A stretch of DNA of 64,000 bases. It comes from Mesorhizobium huakuii (GTDB lineage: Bacteria > Pseudomonadota > Alphaproteobacteria > Rhizobiales > Rhizobiaceae). Within the stretch, counting starts at the first letter, position 1, and every line of letters starts with the position of its first letter. The notes below the pieces were generated by a model. The model was not told the DNA's origin, searched no databases, and saw nothing but the letters and a program-made list of their open reading frames with translations. The DNA is taken from NCBI RefSeq assembly GCF_030160235.1, contig NZ_BSNY01000023.1, forward strand, positions 1 to 64,000. The letters run 5' to 3'. Position numbers and translations under genes: made by a program. Positions 16,758 through 25,727 of this stretch are shown here, in pieces.

Positions 16758-17705
16758 ATGAACAGACGTGAATTCCTGATGACGTCCGTGGCCGCCGGCG
16801 CCATGATGCTGGCCGCGCGTTCGGCATTCGCCGATGACAAGCTCACCATCCTTGGCTCGGTGCCCAATCTCGGCTTTCCGTTCTTCGTGCACATGCTGAA
16901 CGAGATCAAGGCGGAAGCGCAGGCGCAGGGCGTCAACCTGACCGAAAGCGACGGCCAGAACTCGGCCACCAAGCAGACCGCCGACATCGAGGCGGCGCTG
17001 GTGCAGAAGGTCAACGCCATCGTGATTTCGCCGCTCGACGTCAACGCGCTGGCGCCGGCGATCGAGGAAGCGGTAAAGGCCGGCGTTCCCGTGGTGACGA
17101 TCGACCGCCGCGTCGACGGTGTCCAGGGCATCCTCGCCCATGTCGGCGCCGACAATGTCAAGGGCGGCGAAGCGGAGGCCAGTGCGATGGTGGCGGCGTT
17201 CCCCAACGGCGCCAAGCTGTTCCACCTGCAGGGCCAGCCGGGCGCCGGCCCGGCGATCGACCGCAACAAGGGCGTGCACAATGTGCTCGATCCCTTGAAG
17301 GACAAGTACCAGATCATCTTCGAGCAGACCGCCAACTTCGCTCGCGCCGAGGCGCTGTCGGTGACGGAAGCCGGCCTCGCCGCCAACGGCAAGCCGGACG
17401 CCATCATCTGCGCCAATGACGACATGGCGCTCGGCGCGCTCGAGGCGTGTGCGGCGCGCAACTTCACCGACGTCAAGATCTACGGGTTCGACGCGCTGCC
17501 GGAAGCACTGGTCGCGGTGCGCGACGGCAAGCTCGCCGGCACGGTCGAACAGTTCCCCGGCCAGCAATCGCGCACCGCCGTGCAGATCGCGGTCGCCTAC
17601 GCCAAGAACAAGACCGAGCCGAAGGAGAAGCTGGTGCTTCTGACGCCGATCGTCATCGGCAAGGACAATCTCGACAAGGCCGAGAGGTTGAGCGAGACGA
17701 AGTAG
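16758..17705 (+). CDS. Sugar ABC transporter, periplasmic binding protein (RbsB-like)
   Basis: A 315-residue type I periplasmic binding protein. The N-terminus 'NRREFLMTSVAAGAMM' looks like a twin-arginine signal peptide ending near 'SAFA'. The body has the ribose/autoinducer-binding pattern 'NAIVISPLDVNALAPAIEEA', 'VPVVTIDRRVDG' and 'PDAIICANDDMALGALEA'. It captures a pentose- or polyol-like sugar in the periplasm and hands it to the permease encoded downstream. Substrate unknown. Confidence 0.9.
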   Translation: MNRREFLMTSVAAGAMMLAARSAFADDKLTILGSVPNLGFPFFVHMLNEIKAEAQAQGVNLTESDGQNSATKQTADIEAALVQKVNAIVISPLDVNALAPAIEEAVKAGVPVVTIDRRVDGVQGILAHVGADNVKGGEAEASAMVAAFPNGAKLFHLQGQPGAGPAIDRNKGVHNVLDPLKDKYQIIFEQTANFARAEALSVTEAGLAANGKPDAIICANDDMALGALEACAARNFTDVKIYGFDALPEALVAVRDGKLAGTVEQFPGQQSRTAVQIAVAYAKNKTEPKEKLVLLTPIVIGKDNLDKAERLSETK

Positions 17706-17788
17706 GGGCTCGTGAAAGCTGAGCACATGAAGGAGGGGACGTCGCGTTTTGTCGCCCCCTCTGACCTGCCGTAATACGGGAGCAACCC

Positions 17789-19387
17789 TTGCCAGCTGAA
17801 GCCGCACCCGTCCTGCTTGCCGTCGAGGGCGTCACCAAGCATTTCGCCGGTGTCACCGCGCTGAGCGACGTCTCGCTCGACATCCACCCCGGCGAAATCC
17901 TCGGCCTGCTCGGCGAAAACGGCGCCGGCAAATCGACGCTCTTGAAAATCCTGTCCGGCGTCATGCCGCCGTCCAGCGGGCGCATCACTTTCGACGGCGC
18001 CGACTACGCGCCATCCAGCCCGCAGGATGCCAAGCGGCTCGGCATCGTCACCATCTACCAGGAACTCAGCCTGATCCCGACGCTGACGGTGGCGGAGAAC
18101 ATTTTTATCGGCCGCGCGCCGACAGGTCCGCTGGGACTGGTGAGCTGGAAGCGCATGGAGCGGGACTCGCGCGACATCATCGCCCGCGTCGGCCTTTCCA
18201 TCGATCCGATGACGCCGGTCTCGGCGCTGTCGGTGGCCGAGCAGCAGCTGGTCGAGATCGCCCGCGCCCTGTCGCTGAGGAGCCGGCTGATCATCATGGA
18301 CGAACCGACCTCGGCGCTGACCGAGACGGAGGTGCAGCGGCTCTTGTCGATCATGGGCCGGCTGCGCCAGGACAAGGTCGCCATCATGTTCGTCACCCAC
18401 CGGCTGGAGGAGGCCTCCGCCATCTGCGACCGCATGACGGTGCTGCGCGACGGCAGGCTGGCCGGGCATCTCGACCGCGACAAGGGGCGGCCGATCCTGC
18501 TGCCGCGGATCATCGAGAAAATGGTCGGCCGCGCGGCTTCCGAACTTTATGCAAGGCCGGCACAGCGCGCGGTGGCCGGCGACATCGTTTTGTCGGTGCG
18601 CGGCTTGCGCACCGTGCGCGATCCCGAGGCGCCGCATGCCATCGTGCTCGACGGCGTCGACATCGATCTCAAGGCCGGCGAGATCCTCGGCGTCGCCGGG
18701 CTTGTCGGCTCGGGCCGCACGGAACTGGCGCGCGCCATTTTTGGCGCCGACCGCATCGCGGCGGGCACGATCATGCTGGACGGCAAACAGATCGCGCCGG
18801 CATCGCCGGCGGACGCCATCGCGCTCGGCATCGGCCTGGTGCCGGAGGACCGCAAGCACCAGGCGATCTTTGCCGCGCTCGGCATCCTGCCGAATTTCTC
18901 CGTCGCCTCGCTGGGCACGTTCAGCAACGGCTTCGGCTTCATGGCCGAGCGGCGCGAGCGCGATGCGCTGTCGGGTTTCAGGAAAATGCTGTCGATCCGC
19001 ATGGCCTCGGCCGAGCAGGCGATCGAGGGCCTGTCGGGCGGCAACCAGCAGAAGGTGATCCTGGCGCGCTGGCTGGCGCGCGATCCGAAAGTGCTGATCG
19101 TCGACGAGCCGACGCGCGGCGTCGATGTCGGCGCCAAGGCGGAGGTGCACCAGATCCTGGTGCAATTGGCGGCACGCGGCATCGCGGTGATGATGATCTC
19201 GTCCGAGCTGCCCGAAGTGCTGGCGGTGTCGGACCGCATCGTCACCATGCGCCGGGGCCGCATCACCGGCGAGATGCCGGGCGTCGAGGCAAACGAGGAA
19301 AAACTGATGGAACTGATGGCGCTCGACAGCCAAGATGCGCTTGGGCAAGACGCGCTTGGGCAGGATGCGGAGGATCAGGCACGATGA
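17789..19387 (+). CDS. Sugar ABC transporter, duplicated ATPase (RbsA-like)
   Basis: A 532-residue ATPase made of two ABC cassettes. The first has Walker A 'GENGAGKSTL' and signature 'LSVAEQQLVEIARAL'. The second has a degenerate Walker A 'GLVGSGRTELAR', as is normal in this family, and signature 'LSGGNQQKVILARWL'. The start is a TTG at 17789 with GGGAGCAA upstream. The last residues contain a small duplication ('DALGQDALGQDAEDQ') caused by a 15-bp tandem repeat near the stop. It overlaps the permease by 4 bp. Confidence 0.93.
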   Translation: MPAEAAPVLLAVEGVTKHFAGVTALSDVSLDIHPGEILGLLGENGAGKSTLLKILSGVMPPSSGRITFDGADYAPSSPQDAKRLGIVTIYQELSLIPTLTVAENIFIGRAPTGPLGLVSWKRMERDSRDIIARVGLSIDPMTPVSALSVAEQQLVEIARALSLRSRLIIMDEPTSALTETEVQRLLSIMGRLRQDKVAIMFVTHRLEEASAICDRMTVLRDGRLAGHLDRDKGRPILLPRIIEKMVGRAASELYARPAQRAVAGDIVLSVRGLRTVRDPEAPHAIVLDGVDIDLKAGEILGVAGLVGSGRTELARAIFGADRIAAGTIMLDGKQIAPASPADAIALGIGLVPEDRKHQAIFAALGILPNFSVASLGTFSNGFGFMAERRERDALSGFRKMLSIRMASAEQAIEGLSGGNQQKVILARWLARDPKVLIVDEPTRGVDVGAKAEVHQILVQLAARGIAVMMISSELPEVLAVSDRIVTMRRGRITGEMPGVEANEEKLMELMALDSQDALGQDALGQDAEDQAR

Positions 19388-20400
19388 GCATCGCCGAAGA
19401 GCAGAGCCAGCGCGGCGGCGCGACGATCGCGCGGCTGTTGATGAGTTTCGGGCCGCTGCTGTTCCTGGCGGCGCTGGTCGTCGTCTTCACCGTTTTGAAG
19501 CCGAGCTTCATCGACCCGATCAACCTGTTCAACATCACCCGGCAGATCTCGATCACCGGGCTGATCGCGCTCGGCATGACCTTCGTCATCCTCACCGCCG
19601 GCATCGACCTGTCGGTCGGCTCGCTGCTGGCCTTCTGCGGCATGGTCGCGGCCGTCGTCGCCAAGGGCGGCGCGGCCAACACGCTGTCGCTGTCGACGTC
19701 AGGAACGCAGGGCTATGGCTGGTTCGCCGCACTGCTCGCCGCCGTCATTGTCGGCGCCGCCGCCGGCGGCGTGCAGGGGCTTGCCATCACCAGGCTGAAA
19801 GTGCCGCCCTTCGTCGTCACGCTGGGCGGGCTGACGGTGTTTCGCGGGCTGACGCTGACCATCTCCAATGGCGGCCCGATCTCGGGCTTCGACGCCTCGA
19901 TGCGCTGGTTCGGCACGGGGTTGATCGGCCCGGTGCCGGTGCCGGCGATTATCTTCGCCATCGCCGCGATCCTGTGCCACATCGTGCTGCGCTACACGCG
20001 CTATGGCCGCGCCGTCTATGCCGTCGGCGGCAATGCCGAGGCCGCACGGCTGTCGGGCCTGCGCGTCGACCGCATCCTGATCTCGGTCTATGTCATCGTC
20101 GGCTTCTTCGCCGGGCTCGCCGCCTTCGTGCTGTCGGCGCGGCTCAATTCCTCGGAAGCGGTCGCCGGCATCGGCTACGAGCTGACGGTGATCTCCGCCG
20201 TCGTCATCGGCGGCACCTCGCTGTTTGGCGGCATCGGCTCGGTCGGCGGCACGGTTGTGGGGGCGGCGCTGATCGGCGTGCTGCAGAACGGGCTGCAGTT
20301 CAACAATGTCTCGTCCTACACGCAAAGCATCGTGATCGGGCTGATCCTGATCCTGGCGGTGGCGTTCGACCGGTGGCTGAAGTCGCGGGTGCGGAGATGA
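19384..20400 (+). CDS. Sugar ABC transporter permease (RbsC-like)
   Basis: A 338-residue inner-membrane permease with about ten hydrophobic segments and the family signature 'GMTFVILTAGIDLSVGSLLAF'. The loop 'EAARLSGLRVDRILISVYV' is the ATPase contact. It completes a binding-protein, ATPase, permease set with the two genes before it. A mosaic repeat begins 8 bp after its stop codon and may end or stabilise the transcript. Confidence 0.93.
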   Translation: MSIAEEQSQRGGATIARLLMSFGPLLFLAALVVVFTVLKPSFIDPINLFNITRQISITGLIALGMTFVILTAGIDLSVGSLLAFCGMVAAVVAKGGAANTLSLSTSGTQGYGWFAALLAAVIVGAAAGGVQGLAITRLKVPPFVVTLGGLTVFRGLTLTISNGGPISGFDASMRWFGTGLIGPVPVPAIIFAIAAILCHIVLRYTRYGRAVYAVGGNAEAARLSGLRVDRILISVYVIVGFFAGLAAFVLSARLNSSEAVAGIGYELTVISAVVIGGTSLFGGIGSVGGTVVGAALIGVLQNGLQFNNVSSYTQSIVIGLILILAVAFDRWLKSRVRR

Positions 20401-20408
20401 GCGCTCTT

Positions 20409-20605
20409 CCTTCCCCCCCTTGTGGGGGAAGGTGGATCGGCGCGAAGCGCCGAGACGGATGAGGGGTGTTCGACGGAACGAGGCGTTGATGATTTTGCGC
20501 CGATATACCCGCCGCAGAACAAGCGTGGCGCCAAGCTGGAGCACTCCTCATCCGTCTCGGCGCTGACGCGCCGATCCACCTTCTCCCACAAGGGGAGAAG
20601 GAAGA
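20409..20605. repeat. Palindromic intergenic mosaic element, copy 1
   Basis: About 195 bp. Left end: a CCCCCTTGTGGGGG hairpin, then GGTGGATCGGCGCGAAGCGCC and GACGGATGAGGGGTG. Right end: the inverted counterpart CCTCATCCGTCTCGGCGC ... CCTTCTCCCACAAGGGG. The two ends can fold back on each other. Further copies occur at 21263, 22792 (variant) and 31044. Rhizobial genomes carry such RIME-like elements between genes. It fills the gap between the sugar permease and the phosphatase gene. Confidence 0.85.
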
Positions 20606-20609
20606 ACCA

Positions 20610-21185
20610 TCACCCCGGCAACTTCTCCTCGATGATCCGCGCCGAGCCCGGCACCAGATGCCCGGCCTGATCGAAGCGCAGCACCACCACCCAGTTGAAG
20701 ACATCGCCGGGCCATTTCCCGTTCGGCAGCAGCGCCTGCGGGTCGGCGCCGAAGGCCGTGATGAGTTTTCCCAGCTGGCCGTGATGCCAGGCGATCAGGA
20801 TCGACTTGCCGTGGGTTTCGCTGGAGAGTGCCGCGACGAGAGCTTTGACGTCCTTGTCGGCGAAGCGCTGGTCGATGGGCAGTTTCAGCGCCTGGCTGAG
20901 CGGCGTCAGCGTCAGCCGCTCGCGCGCGCTGTTCTTCGAATCGGCAGTGGCCACCAGCACATCGGGCCGGAAGGCGACGCCATCGAGCATGAAGGGCTGG
21001 AAATAGGCGACATAGGCCTGTGCGCGGGCTTCGCCTTCGGGCGACAGGCCGGGGCCGCTGTCGGGCTTCTCGCCATGGCGCACGATCAGCACAGTGGCGT
21101 CGGCAAGCCCTGATGTGCCGTCGCGGGCATGGGCGGACAGGGCAAGCGCCATCATCCACAGGGCGGCGAGAAAAAGGGTTTTCAT
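20610..21185 (-). CDS. Secreted histidine phosphatase-family protein
   Basis: A 191-residue protein with an N-terminal signal peptide ('MKTLFLAALWMMALALSAHA') and the histidine phosphatase motif 'LIVRHGEKP' that carries the phospho-accepting His. The second conserved segment is 'SILIAWHHGQLGKL', with the second catalytic His. It probably acts on a small phosphoester in the periplasm. Mosaic repeats flank it on both sides, so it is a single-gene unit. Confidence 0.86.
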   Translation of the reverse strand: MKTLFLAALWMMALALSAHARDGTSGLADATVLIVRHGEKPDSGPGLSPEGEARAQAYVAYFQPFMLDGVAFRPDVLVATADSKNSARERLTLTPLSQALKLPIDQRFADKDVKALVAALSSETHGKSILIAWHHGQLGKLITAFGADPQALLPNGKWPGDVFNWVVVLRFDQAGHLVPGSARIIEEKLPG

Positions 21186-21262
21186 GGTGGGTCCTTCCGG
21201 CGATTCTCAAGGCCATCAATCTGCGCAGCAATTCGACGGAATCAGGGCTGGTGGAGCTTTCC

Positions 21263-21452
21263 CTTCCCCCCTTGTGGGGGAAGGTGGCCTCGCGAAGCGA
21301 GGTCGGATGAGGGGTATTCCAGCTTGGCGATGTGGGTTCCCATGACGGTGCGCTGCGCGGACTCGACGCAAACGCGGCATTCCGTGTAGCACCCCTCATC
21401 CGTCTCGGTGCTGACGCACCGATCCACCTTCCCCCACAAGGGGGGAAGGGAA
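21263..21452. repeat. Palindromic intergenic mosaic element, copy 2
   Basis: Left arm begins CCCCTTGTGGGGGAAGGTGG with GCCTCGCGAAGCGAGGTCGG. The right arm is the reverse form, ending CCTTCCCCCACAAGGGGGGA. The centre (about 21320-21385) differs from copy 1. It takes up most of the 338-bp gap between the phosphatase start (21185) and the membrane protein gene (21524). I see no gene in the rest of the gap. Confidence 0.83.
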
Positions 21453-21523
21453 GGCCGGCCCGGTTGCAAAACGATCGGGCCTTGCTAGAAAGACCCGGGG
21501 CGGGTGGCATCGTGAGAGACCTC

Positions 21524-22789
21524 ATGTTTGCCGATATCATCAGGCCGATCAGCTTGAGTTTTTCGCTGCTGCGCCGCTTCTGGCCGCAGCTTGTCGCACT
21601 GGTGCTGGCCGGGGTGCTGGCAGGCGATCTCCTGTTGCAGCTGGCGGCGAAAGTGGCGCTCGCCAATCATTTCGCCGGGCTCGCCATGCTGACCCTGGTG
21701 GCGCTGGCGCAGCTGGTGGTGACGGTGGCGATGTTCCACGTGGTGCGCCCCGGCCTGCCGCATCTCTTGGCCGCGCAGCGCGGTGCCGACAAGGCCGCCG
21801 AGGAGCAGGATACTGGCGACCGGCGCGGCTCGCGGCTGGTGCGCATGATCACCATCGCGCTGCTGCCCTTCTTCGCCTATTACGCGGCCTGGGGGTTCCT
21901 CGGCGATATCGTGCGGCAATATTCGCGCGCCACGCTCGACCAGGCCGATTTCGGTCAGGCCGGAAATGTGCTCGACGTGCTGGATTCGCGCTGGCTGCTG
22001 ATCTCGGTGGCGGTGTCCTGGCTGATCCGCCGGCTTGCCAAGTTCATGCAGACCAAGACGAAAACCGCCTCGTTCTGGCAGATCGTGGTGGTGATCTGCG
22101 AGACCAACTGGATCTTCGTCGGCCTCTATGTGATCAGCCGCTGGAAGGACACGGCGCTGCAATGGCTGATGAGCCGGTCCTTCTGGTCGGTGCTGCAGGC
22201 TGCCGCCGACGGGCTGGCGAGCCCGGTGCCGGTGGCGACGGCGGCCCCGATGGTGCCGGTCGAGCTCACCTCGGTCGCGCCTTCGACGCTGGCCATCAAC
22301 CTGTTCTTCTACATGCTGCTGCCGCTGATCTGGCTGGTCATGGCGGCGCTGATCTACGGCTATGACGTGCGCGACGATGCCGCCCTGATGCGCGTGCACA
22401 ATCGCGTGGAGCGGTTCGGCAAGCGCTATGCCGGCCTGCCGAAATTCCTGCGCGACTTCGTCGAACATTTCGTCGCCGGCTACCGCTCGCGCTATCTGCC
22501 GATCGCCAATGGCGTGCGGCTGACGGTGAGTTCCAGCCTGCTGCTCCTGTGCACGCTGATCATCGGCTATCGCCTCATCGACTGGGGCGCCGCCTGGCTA
22601 TGGCTCGGTGCGACGCGGCTGATCGGCCCGCACGACCTCGATGTCTGGCAGATTTTCTCGCACGGCGTGACGCTGCTGTTCGGCAGTCCGTTCCAGGATT
22701 CCTCCACCGGCATTTTGATCGAGCCGATCAGGATATGTTTTCTGGCGGCGGTGCTGGAGACGGCGTTTTCGCTGAGCAAGGGTAGATGA
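21524..22789 (+). CDS. Large integral membrane protein of unknown function
   Basis: A 421-residue protein with about seven or eight hydrophobic segments, for example 'LVALVLAGVLAGDLLLQLAAKVAL', 'ITIALLPFFAYYAAWGFLG' and 'NLFFYMLLPLIWLVMAALIYG'. I recognise no family motif. A loop of about 80 residues rich in charged amino acids ('DVRDDAALMRVHNRVERFGKRYAGLP') probably lies in the cytoplasm. Start: ATG at 21524; an in-frame GTG at 21512 is equally possible. It faces a three-gene unit of small exported proteins across a mosaic repeat; homologues could share a pathway. Confidence 0.75.
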   Translation: MFADIIRPISLSFSLLRRFWPQLVALVLAGVLAGDLLLQLAAKVALANHFAGLAMLTLVALAQLVVTVAMFHVVRPGLPHLLAAQRGADKAAEEQDTGDRRGSRLVRMITIALLPFFAYYAAWGFLGDIVRQYSRATLDQADFGQAGNVLDVLDSRWLLISVAVSWLIRRLAKFMQTKTKTASFWQIVVVICETNWIFVGLYVISRWKDTALQWLMSRSFWSVLQAAADGLASPVPVATAAPMVPVELTSVAPSTLAINLFFYMLLPLIWLVMAALIYGYDVRDDAALMRVHNRVERFGKRYAGLPKFLRDFVEHFVAGYRSRYLPIANGVRLTVSSSLLLLCTLIIGYRLIDWGAAWLWLGATRLIGPHDLDVWQIFSHGVTLLFGSPFQDSSTGILIEPIRICFLAAVLETAFSLSKGR

Positions 22790-22791
22790 GC

Positions 22792-22979
22792 TTCCTTCTC
22801 CCCGTCGCTATACGGGGAGAAGGTGCCGGCAGGCGGATGAGGGGCGGCGCTGGCATGGCAGAATAGAGCGCCTGGATTGTGTCAGCTGTCGCAATCCTCA
22901 GCGGCCACTTATCGGAGCGCTGGCGCTGCCCCTCATTGCGCTGCCGGGCATTTCTCCCCGTATAGAGACGGGGGGAAAG
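22792..22979. repeat. Intergenic mosaic element, variant copy
   Basis: About 188 bp between two convergent genes. Ends: TTCTCCCCGTCGCTATACGGGGAGAAGGTG on the left (about 22796-22825) and its inverted form TTTCTCCCCGTATAGAGACGGGG on the right. The inner GGCGGATGAGGGGC and GCCCCTCATTGCGCTGCCG segments match the overall plan of the other copies, but the terminal hairpins differ. This is therefore a second subtype of the repeat. Confidence 0.75.
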
Positions 22980-22982
22980 TAC

Positions 22983-23564
22983 CTATTTCGGCGGCCGCTG
23001 AAAGCGCAGATACCATGGCCGCTCGCTGCCCAGCCCGACCGCCGGCCGGATGGTCTTGATGGTGTCCTCCGGCACGATGAAAGTGTCGCCGATGGTGACG
23101 ACGTCGCCCTTCCTGGCGCCGGAGAAGATCGCCGAGCTGCAGTTCATCACACCCGCCGGCAGGCTGACGCCGCTGATGAAATCCGGCAGCCAGCGGCGCC
23201 CGGCGGCGTCGGTCAGCATCAGCTTGCAGCCCAGCCACTGCTTCTGCAGGTCGGGGTCGCCGATGGTGACGGTGAAGGTGGCGATGACGGCGAAGGCGTG
23301 GTCGGGCAGGCGGCCGGCCTTGCCGCCGCGCAGATCGGCCAGCTTCCAGTCGCTGCCGCCGAACGGCACCGACTGGCCGAAATCGACATCCCGGGCGATG
23401 AGGTCCTCGCCACGCAGCCATTCGCGGGCGCTGTCATAGCTGGTTTCGGCCAGCGTCAGCGGCAGCAGGATGGCGAGCGCCACAAGGCTGCGCCGCCGCC
23501 ATTTTTTCTCGGGCTGCGTTTCTTCGCTGACGATCGGTCCGCTATCGGTAGAAACGGCGCTCAT
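22983..23564 (-). CDS. Membrane-anchored protein of unknown function (third gene of coupled trio)
   Basis: A 193-residue protein with one hydrophobic segment near the N-terminus ('RSLVALAILLPLTLAETSYDS') after a charged cytoplasmic start, and a soluble exported domain of about 150 residues. I do not recognise the domain. Its start overlaps the stop of the previous gene (ATGA), so it is made together with the two upstream genes. All three share the plan of an N-terminal membrane anchor plus a beta-rich domain. Confidence 0.72.
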   Translation of the reverse strand: MSAVSTDSGPIVSEETQPEKKWRRRSLVALAILLPLTLAETSYDSAREWLRGEDLIARDVDFGQSVPFGGSDWKLADLRGGKAGRLPDHAFAVIATFTVTIGDPDLQKQWLGCKLMLTDAAGRRWLPDFISGVSLPAGVMNCSSAIFSGARKGDVVTIGDTFIVPEDTIKTIRPAVGLGSERPWYLRFQRPPK

Positions 23565-24166
23565 GTCTTGCCTTGAGGTGTCTGGGCCTGCGGGGCGTCG
23601 AGGTCGTATTCCGGCAGCACATCCGCCGGCTGGCCGTCGGCGGATGTCGGCACCCCATCGAGGCTGATGCGGGCCTGGGCGTCGAGCGGGCCGAACTGGC
23701 GCGCTGATATCAGCAGGCTGGCGCCGCTTATCTGGTCGGGCGGTATTTCGAACACGAACAGCCCGCGCTTCTCCAGGCCTGGATCGACGCCATGCGGCGG
23801 CATGTCCTGGCGGTAGCCCAGCCGCTCCGTCTGGTGGTAGCGCAGCCCCGCCGGGCCTTGCCAGGTGCCGTCGGCGACCGTGGTGGAGGCGGCGGTGGCG
23901 GTGAGGCTGGTCGACACCACCGCCCACAGGCCACTGGTGGTCAAAAGCTTTTCCTGGCCGAACTGGTTGGTCTTGAGCTGGCGGGCAAAGACGACCTTGT
24001 CCAGCCGGACATCGAAGCTGCGCGCGCGCACTGTGTCATGCATGGCGCCGTCGACCGGGATCGGCGCGGTGAGATCGGCATAGTGCGGCTTCGTCACCTG
24101 CATGCCGTAGCTCACCGCCACGGTGGCGGCGAGGACGACGAGATTGCCGAGGACGCGGATTCTCAT
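23561..24166 (-). CDS. Exported protein of unknown function (second gene of coupled trio)
   Basis: A 201-residue protein with a signal anchor ('RIRVLGNLVVLAATVAVSYGM') and a periplasmic domain that includes 'YADLTAPIPVDGAMHDTVRA', 'VVSTSLTATAA' and 'KRGLFVFEIPPDQISGASLL'. No family is recognised. It overlaps both neighbours by 4 bp, a strict translational coupling that suggests a fixed stoichiometry or complex. Confidence 0.72.
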   Translation of the reverse strand: MRIRVLGNLVVLAATVAVSYGMQVTKPHYADLTAPIPVDGAMHDTVRARSFDVRLDKVVFARQLKTNQFGQEKLLTTSGLWAVVSTSLTATAASTTVADGTWQGPAGLRYHQTERLGYRQDMPPHGVDPGLEKRGLFVFEIPPDQISGASLLISARQFGPLDAQARISLDGVPTSADGQPADVLPEYDLDAPQAQTPQGKT

Positions 24167-24744
24167 GAGCCGGTTCCCTGCACGTCGGCGACCGGCAAGG
24201 TGATGGTGCCGAGCCGGTAGGGATTGAACCAGCCCGGCATGCCAAAGAGGTTGTCGCGCGGCTTGAAAATCTCGGCGGTGACGCCGAAGCTCAGGCTGGC
24301 CGGGACAGTGGCGTCGCCGGCCAGCGGCCAGACATAGGCCATGCGCTCGGTCATGCCGGGATGCAGTTCCGGCGTCAGCGTCGCATCGCGCGTCAGCGCG
24401 ATCATCGGCATGGGATCGGGCAGGGCGATGCCGTCCGGCTTGAAGACATCGAAATAGGCCTTGTCGGATTGCGCGGTGCGGTTGGTCATGTCGGCCTCCA
24501 GCACCAGCGCCTTCTGGCCGGGCTTCAAAAGCACGCCATAGACCCTGGCGTGGCTGACATAGGCGCGCACCGGCTGGACGCGCCAGCGCCCCGCATCGAT
24601 GGCGGCATCGAGCGGCAATTGCGGCGGAGCGTGGGCGGGGAGGGCGCCGAAAGCGCCCATCAGGCCGGCGACGAACAGCGCCGCGAAGGTTCCCGCGCCG
24701 GCCGTGATCCAGGTTTGAACTTTTGAGCGGGCAGTCCTGAACAT
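24163..24744 (-). CDS. Exported protein of unknown function (first gene of coupled trio)
   Basis: A 193-residue protein: a hydrophobic anchor ('TAGAGTFAALFVAGLMGAFGA') and an exported domain with 'KALVLEADMTNRTAQSDKAY', a beta-strand pattern seen in many Ig-like periplasmic domains. No specific family is recognised. It leads the trio. The 101-bp gap to the next gene upstream (24846) presumably holds the promoter. Confidence 0.72.
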   Translation of the reverse strand: MFRTARSKVQTWITAGAGTFAALFVAGLMGAFGALPAHAPPQLPLDAAIDAGRWRVQPVRAYVSHARVYGVLLKPGQKALVLEADMTNRTAQSDKAYFDVFKPDGIALPDPMPMIALTRDATLTPELHPGMTERMAYVWPLAGDATVPASLSFGVTAEIFKPRDNLFGMPGWFNPYRLGTITLPVADVQGTGS

Positions 24745-24845
24745 TCCAAATCATGCACGTCGAACGAACAGCCACCCCTGGCGCAATCTAGGAAGAAACA
24801 GAGCCGATTGAAACCCGCAAATGGCTGGTCCAGCACGGCCGGTCC

Positions 24846-25211
24846 TCAGGCCGCTTCGAGCGCCCACAGGCGATGGCCGTAGCGGCGGAAGAAGCGCGCA
24901 ATGAGACGCTGCTGCCTGGCCCGGACGAGATCGGGCAGGCGCCGCTCCTGGCGCCAGCGCGGCATGTTGCGCCAGCAGGCGATGAAGCGGGCGGTGTCCT
25001 CGATGGCCTCCTGCGCCGACAGCGCCGGGCCGATCGCCGCCAGGAACAGCGGTTCGGATTGTTTCAACTCGTCGATGACGGCCTTACGCCGGAAATGATC
25101 CTGGCGTGCCTGCGCGATGCCGTTGCGGCGGATCGCCTCGAAGGCTTCGAGCAGAGCAGGGCTGTCGCCGGTGTAACCGCAGGCGCGGGCGAAATCGGCG
25201 GCATCCATCAT
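24846..25211 (-). CDS. Small protein of unknown function at the edge of the phage-like block
   Basis: A 121-residue, mostly helical and basic protein ('MPRWRQERRLPDLVRARQQR') with no recognised motif. It begins with two consecutive ATG codons (25211 and 25208). Its promoter region holds a palindrome (25239-25252) and a 17-bp motif shared with the repressor promoter (26924-26940). It is therefore probably controlled by the S24-type repressor encoded at 26172-26876. Confidence 0.65.
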   Translation of the reverse strand: MMDAADFARACGYTGDSPALLEAFEAIRRNGIAQARQDHFRRKAVIDELKQSEPLFLAAIGPALSAQEAIEDTARFIACWRNMPRWRQERRLPDLVRARQQRLIARFFRRYGHRLWALEAA

Positions 25212-25238
25212 TGCTCCCGGGTCTGATGCGGCAGGCGA

Positions 25239-25252
25239 CTCACATTTGTGAG
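25239..25252 (-). promoter_or_regulatory. Palindrome CTCACATTTGTGAG in the divergent promoter region
   Basis: A perfect 6-bp inverted repeat (CTCACA, TT, TGTGAG) lies about 30 bp upstream of the minus-strand gene that starts at 25211, and just before the shared 17-bp motif. It is a candidate binding site for a helix-turn-helix repressor; the actual ligand is unknown. Confidence 0.4.
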
Positions 25253-25259
25253 ATTATGA

Positions 25260-25276
25260 AAGCATAACTCAAAAAT
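25260..25276 (-). promoter_or_regulatory. 17-bp motif shared with the repressor promoter (copy 1)
   Basis: Read on the minus strand this is ATTTTTGAGTTATGCTT, identical to 26924-26940 on the plus strand. The two copies are 1.66 kb apart, face opposite ways and both lie in AT-rich gaps between divergent genes. A shared operator or promoter core is the simplest reading. Confidence 0.55.
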
Positions 25277-25381
25277 TGATAAAAGAGAAACTTGTGGGAA
25301 AGTGTTAAAACTGCGACTCGACTCCCGGCTCAAAACGCAGGAATATACGAACAAATCAGGAACAAACGGGGTGGAGTGGCA

Positions 25382-25684
25382 ATGGCATTGCCGGGCAGGA
25401 AACCAGTCATCGGGCATGTCGTCTCGATATCGGTCGAGTGCGCCGATTGTGGCCGCAACAGGTGGTGGAAACCGGATGAGCTCCGGCGTTTCGGCGTGAC
25501 GGGCAGCACGCCGCTGGCGGAGCTTTCCGGTCGTATCGTCTGCTCGGCCTGCCGCGCCGACGGGCTGCCGGGCACGGCGATCTCCATCCAGGCAGCCTTC
25601 ATCGACGAGCGCCAGCGCGTGCGCAGCGAGGCGCAGATGCTGAGCGAGCGCGAGGTGCTGCTGGAGGGGGCGAGGCGGGCTTGA
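25382..25684 (+). CDS. Small protein with zinc-ribbon-like Cys pairs
   Basis: A 100-residue protein with 'ECADCGRNRWWKP' and 'IVCSACRADGLPG', two Cys-x2-Cys knuckles about 35 residues apart. This suggests a small zinc ribbon that binds nucleic acid or protein. The C-terminal third is helical and charged. The start at 25382 gives the zinc ribbon with a short N-terminus. It is transcribed away from the gene at 24846-25211 and is probably under the same repressor. Confidence 0.7.
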   Translation: MALPGRKPVIGHVVSISVECADCGRNRWWKPDELRRFGVTGSTPLAELSGRIVCSACRADGLPGTAISIQAAFIDERQRVRSEAQMLSEREVLLEGARRA

Positions 25685-25727
25685 GTTTTTGGAGGGGCGT
25701 CAGCGCTGGAGAAGGGAAGGACGCGCT

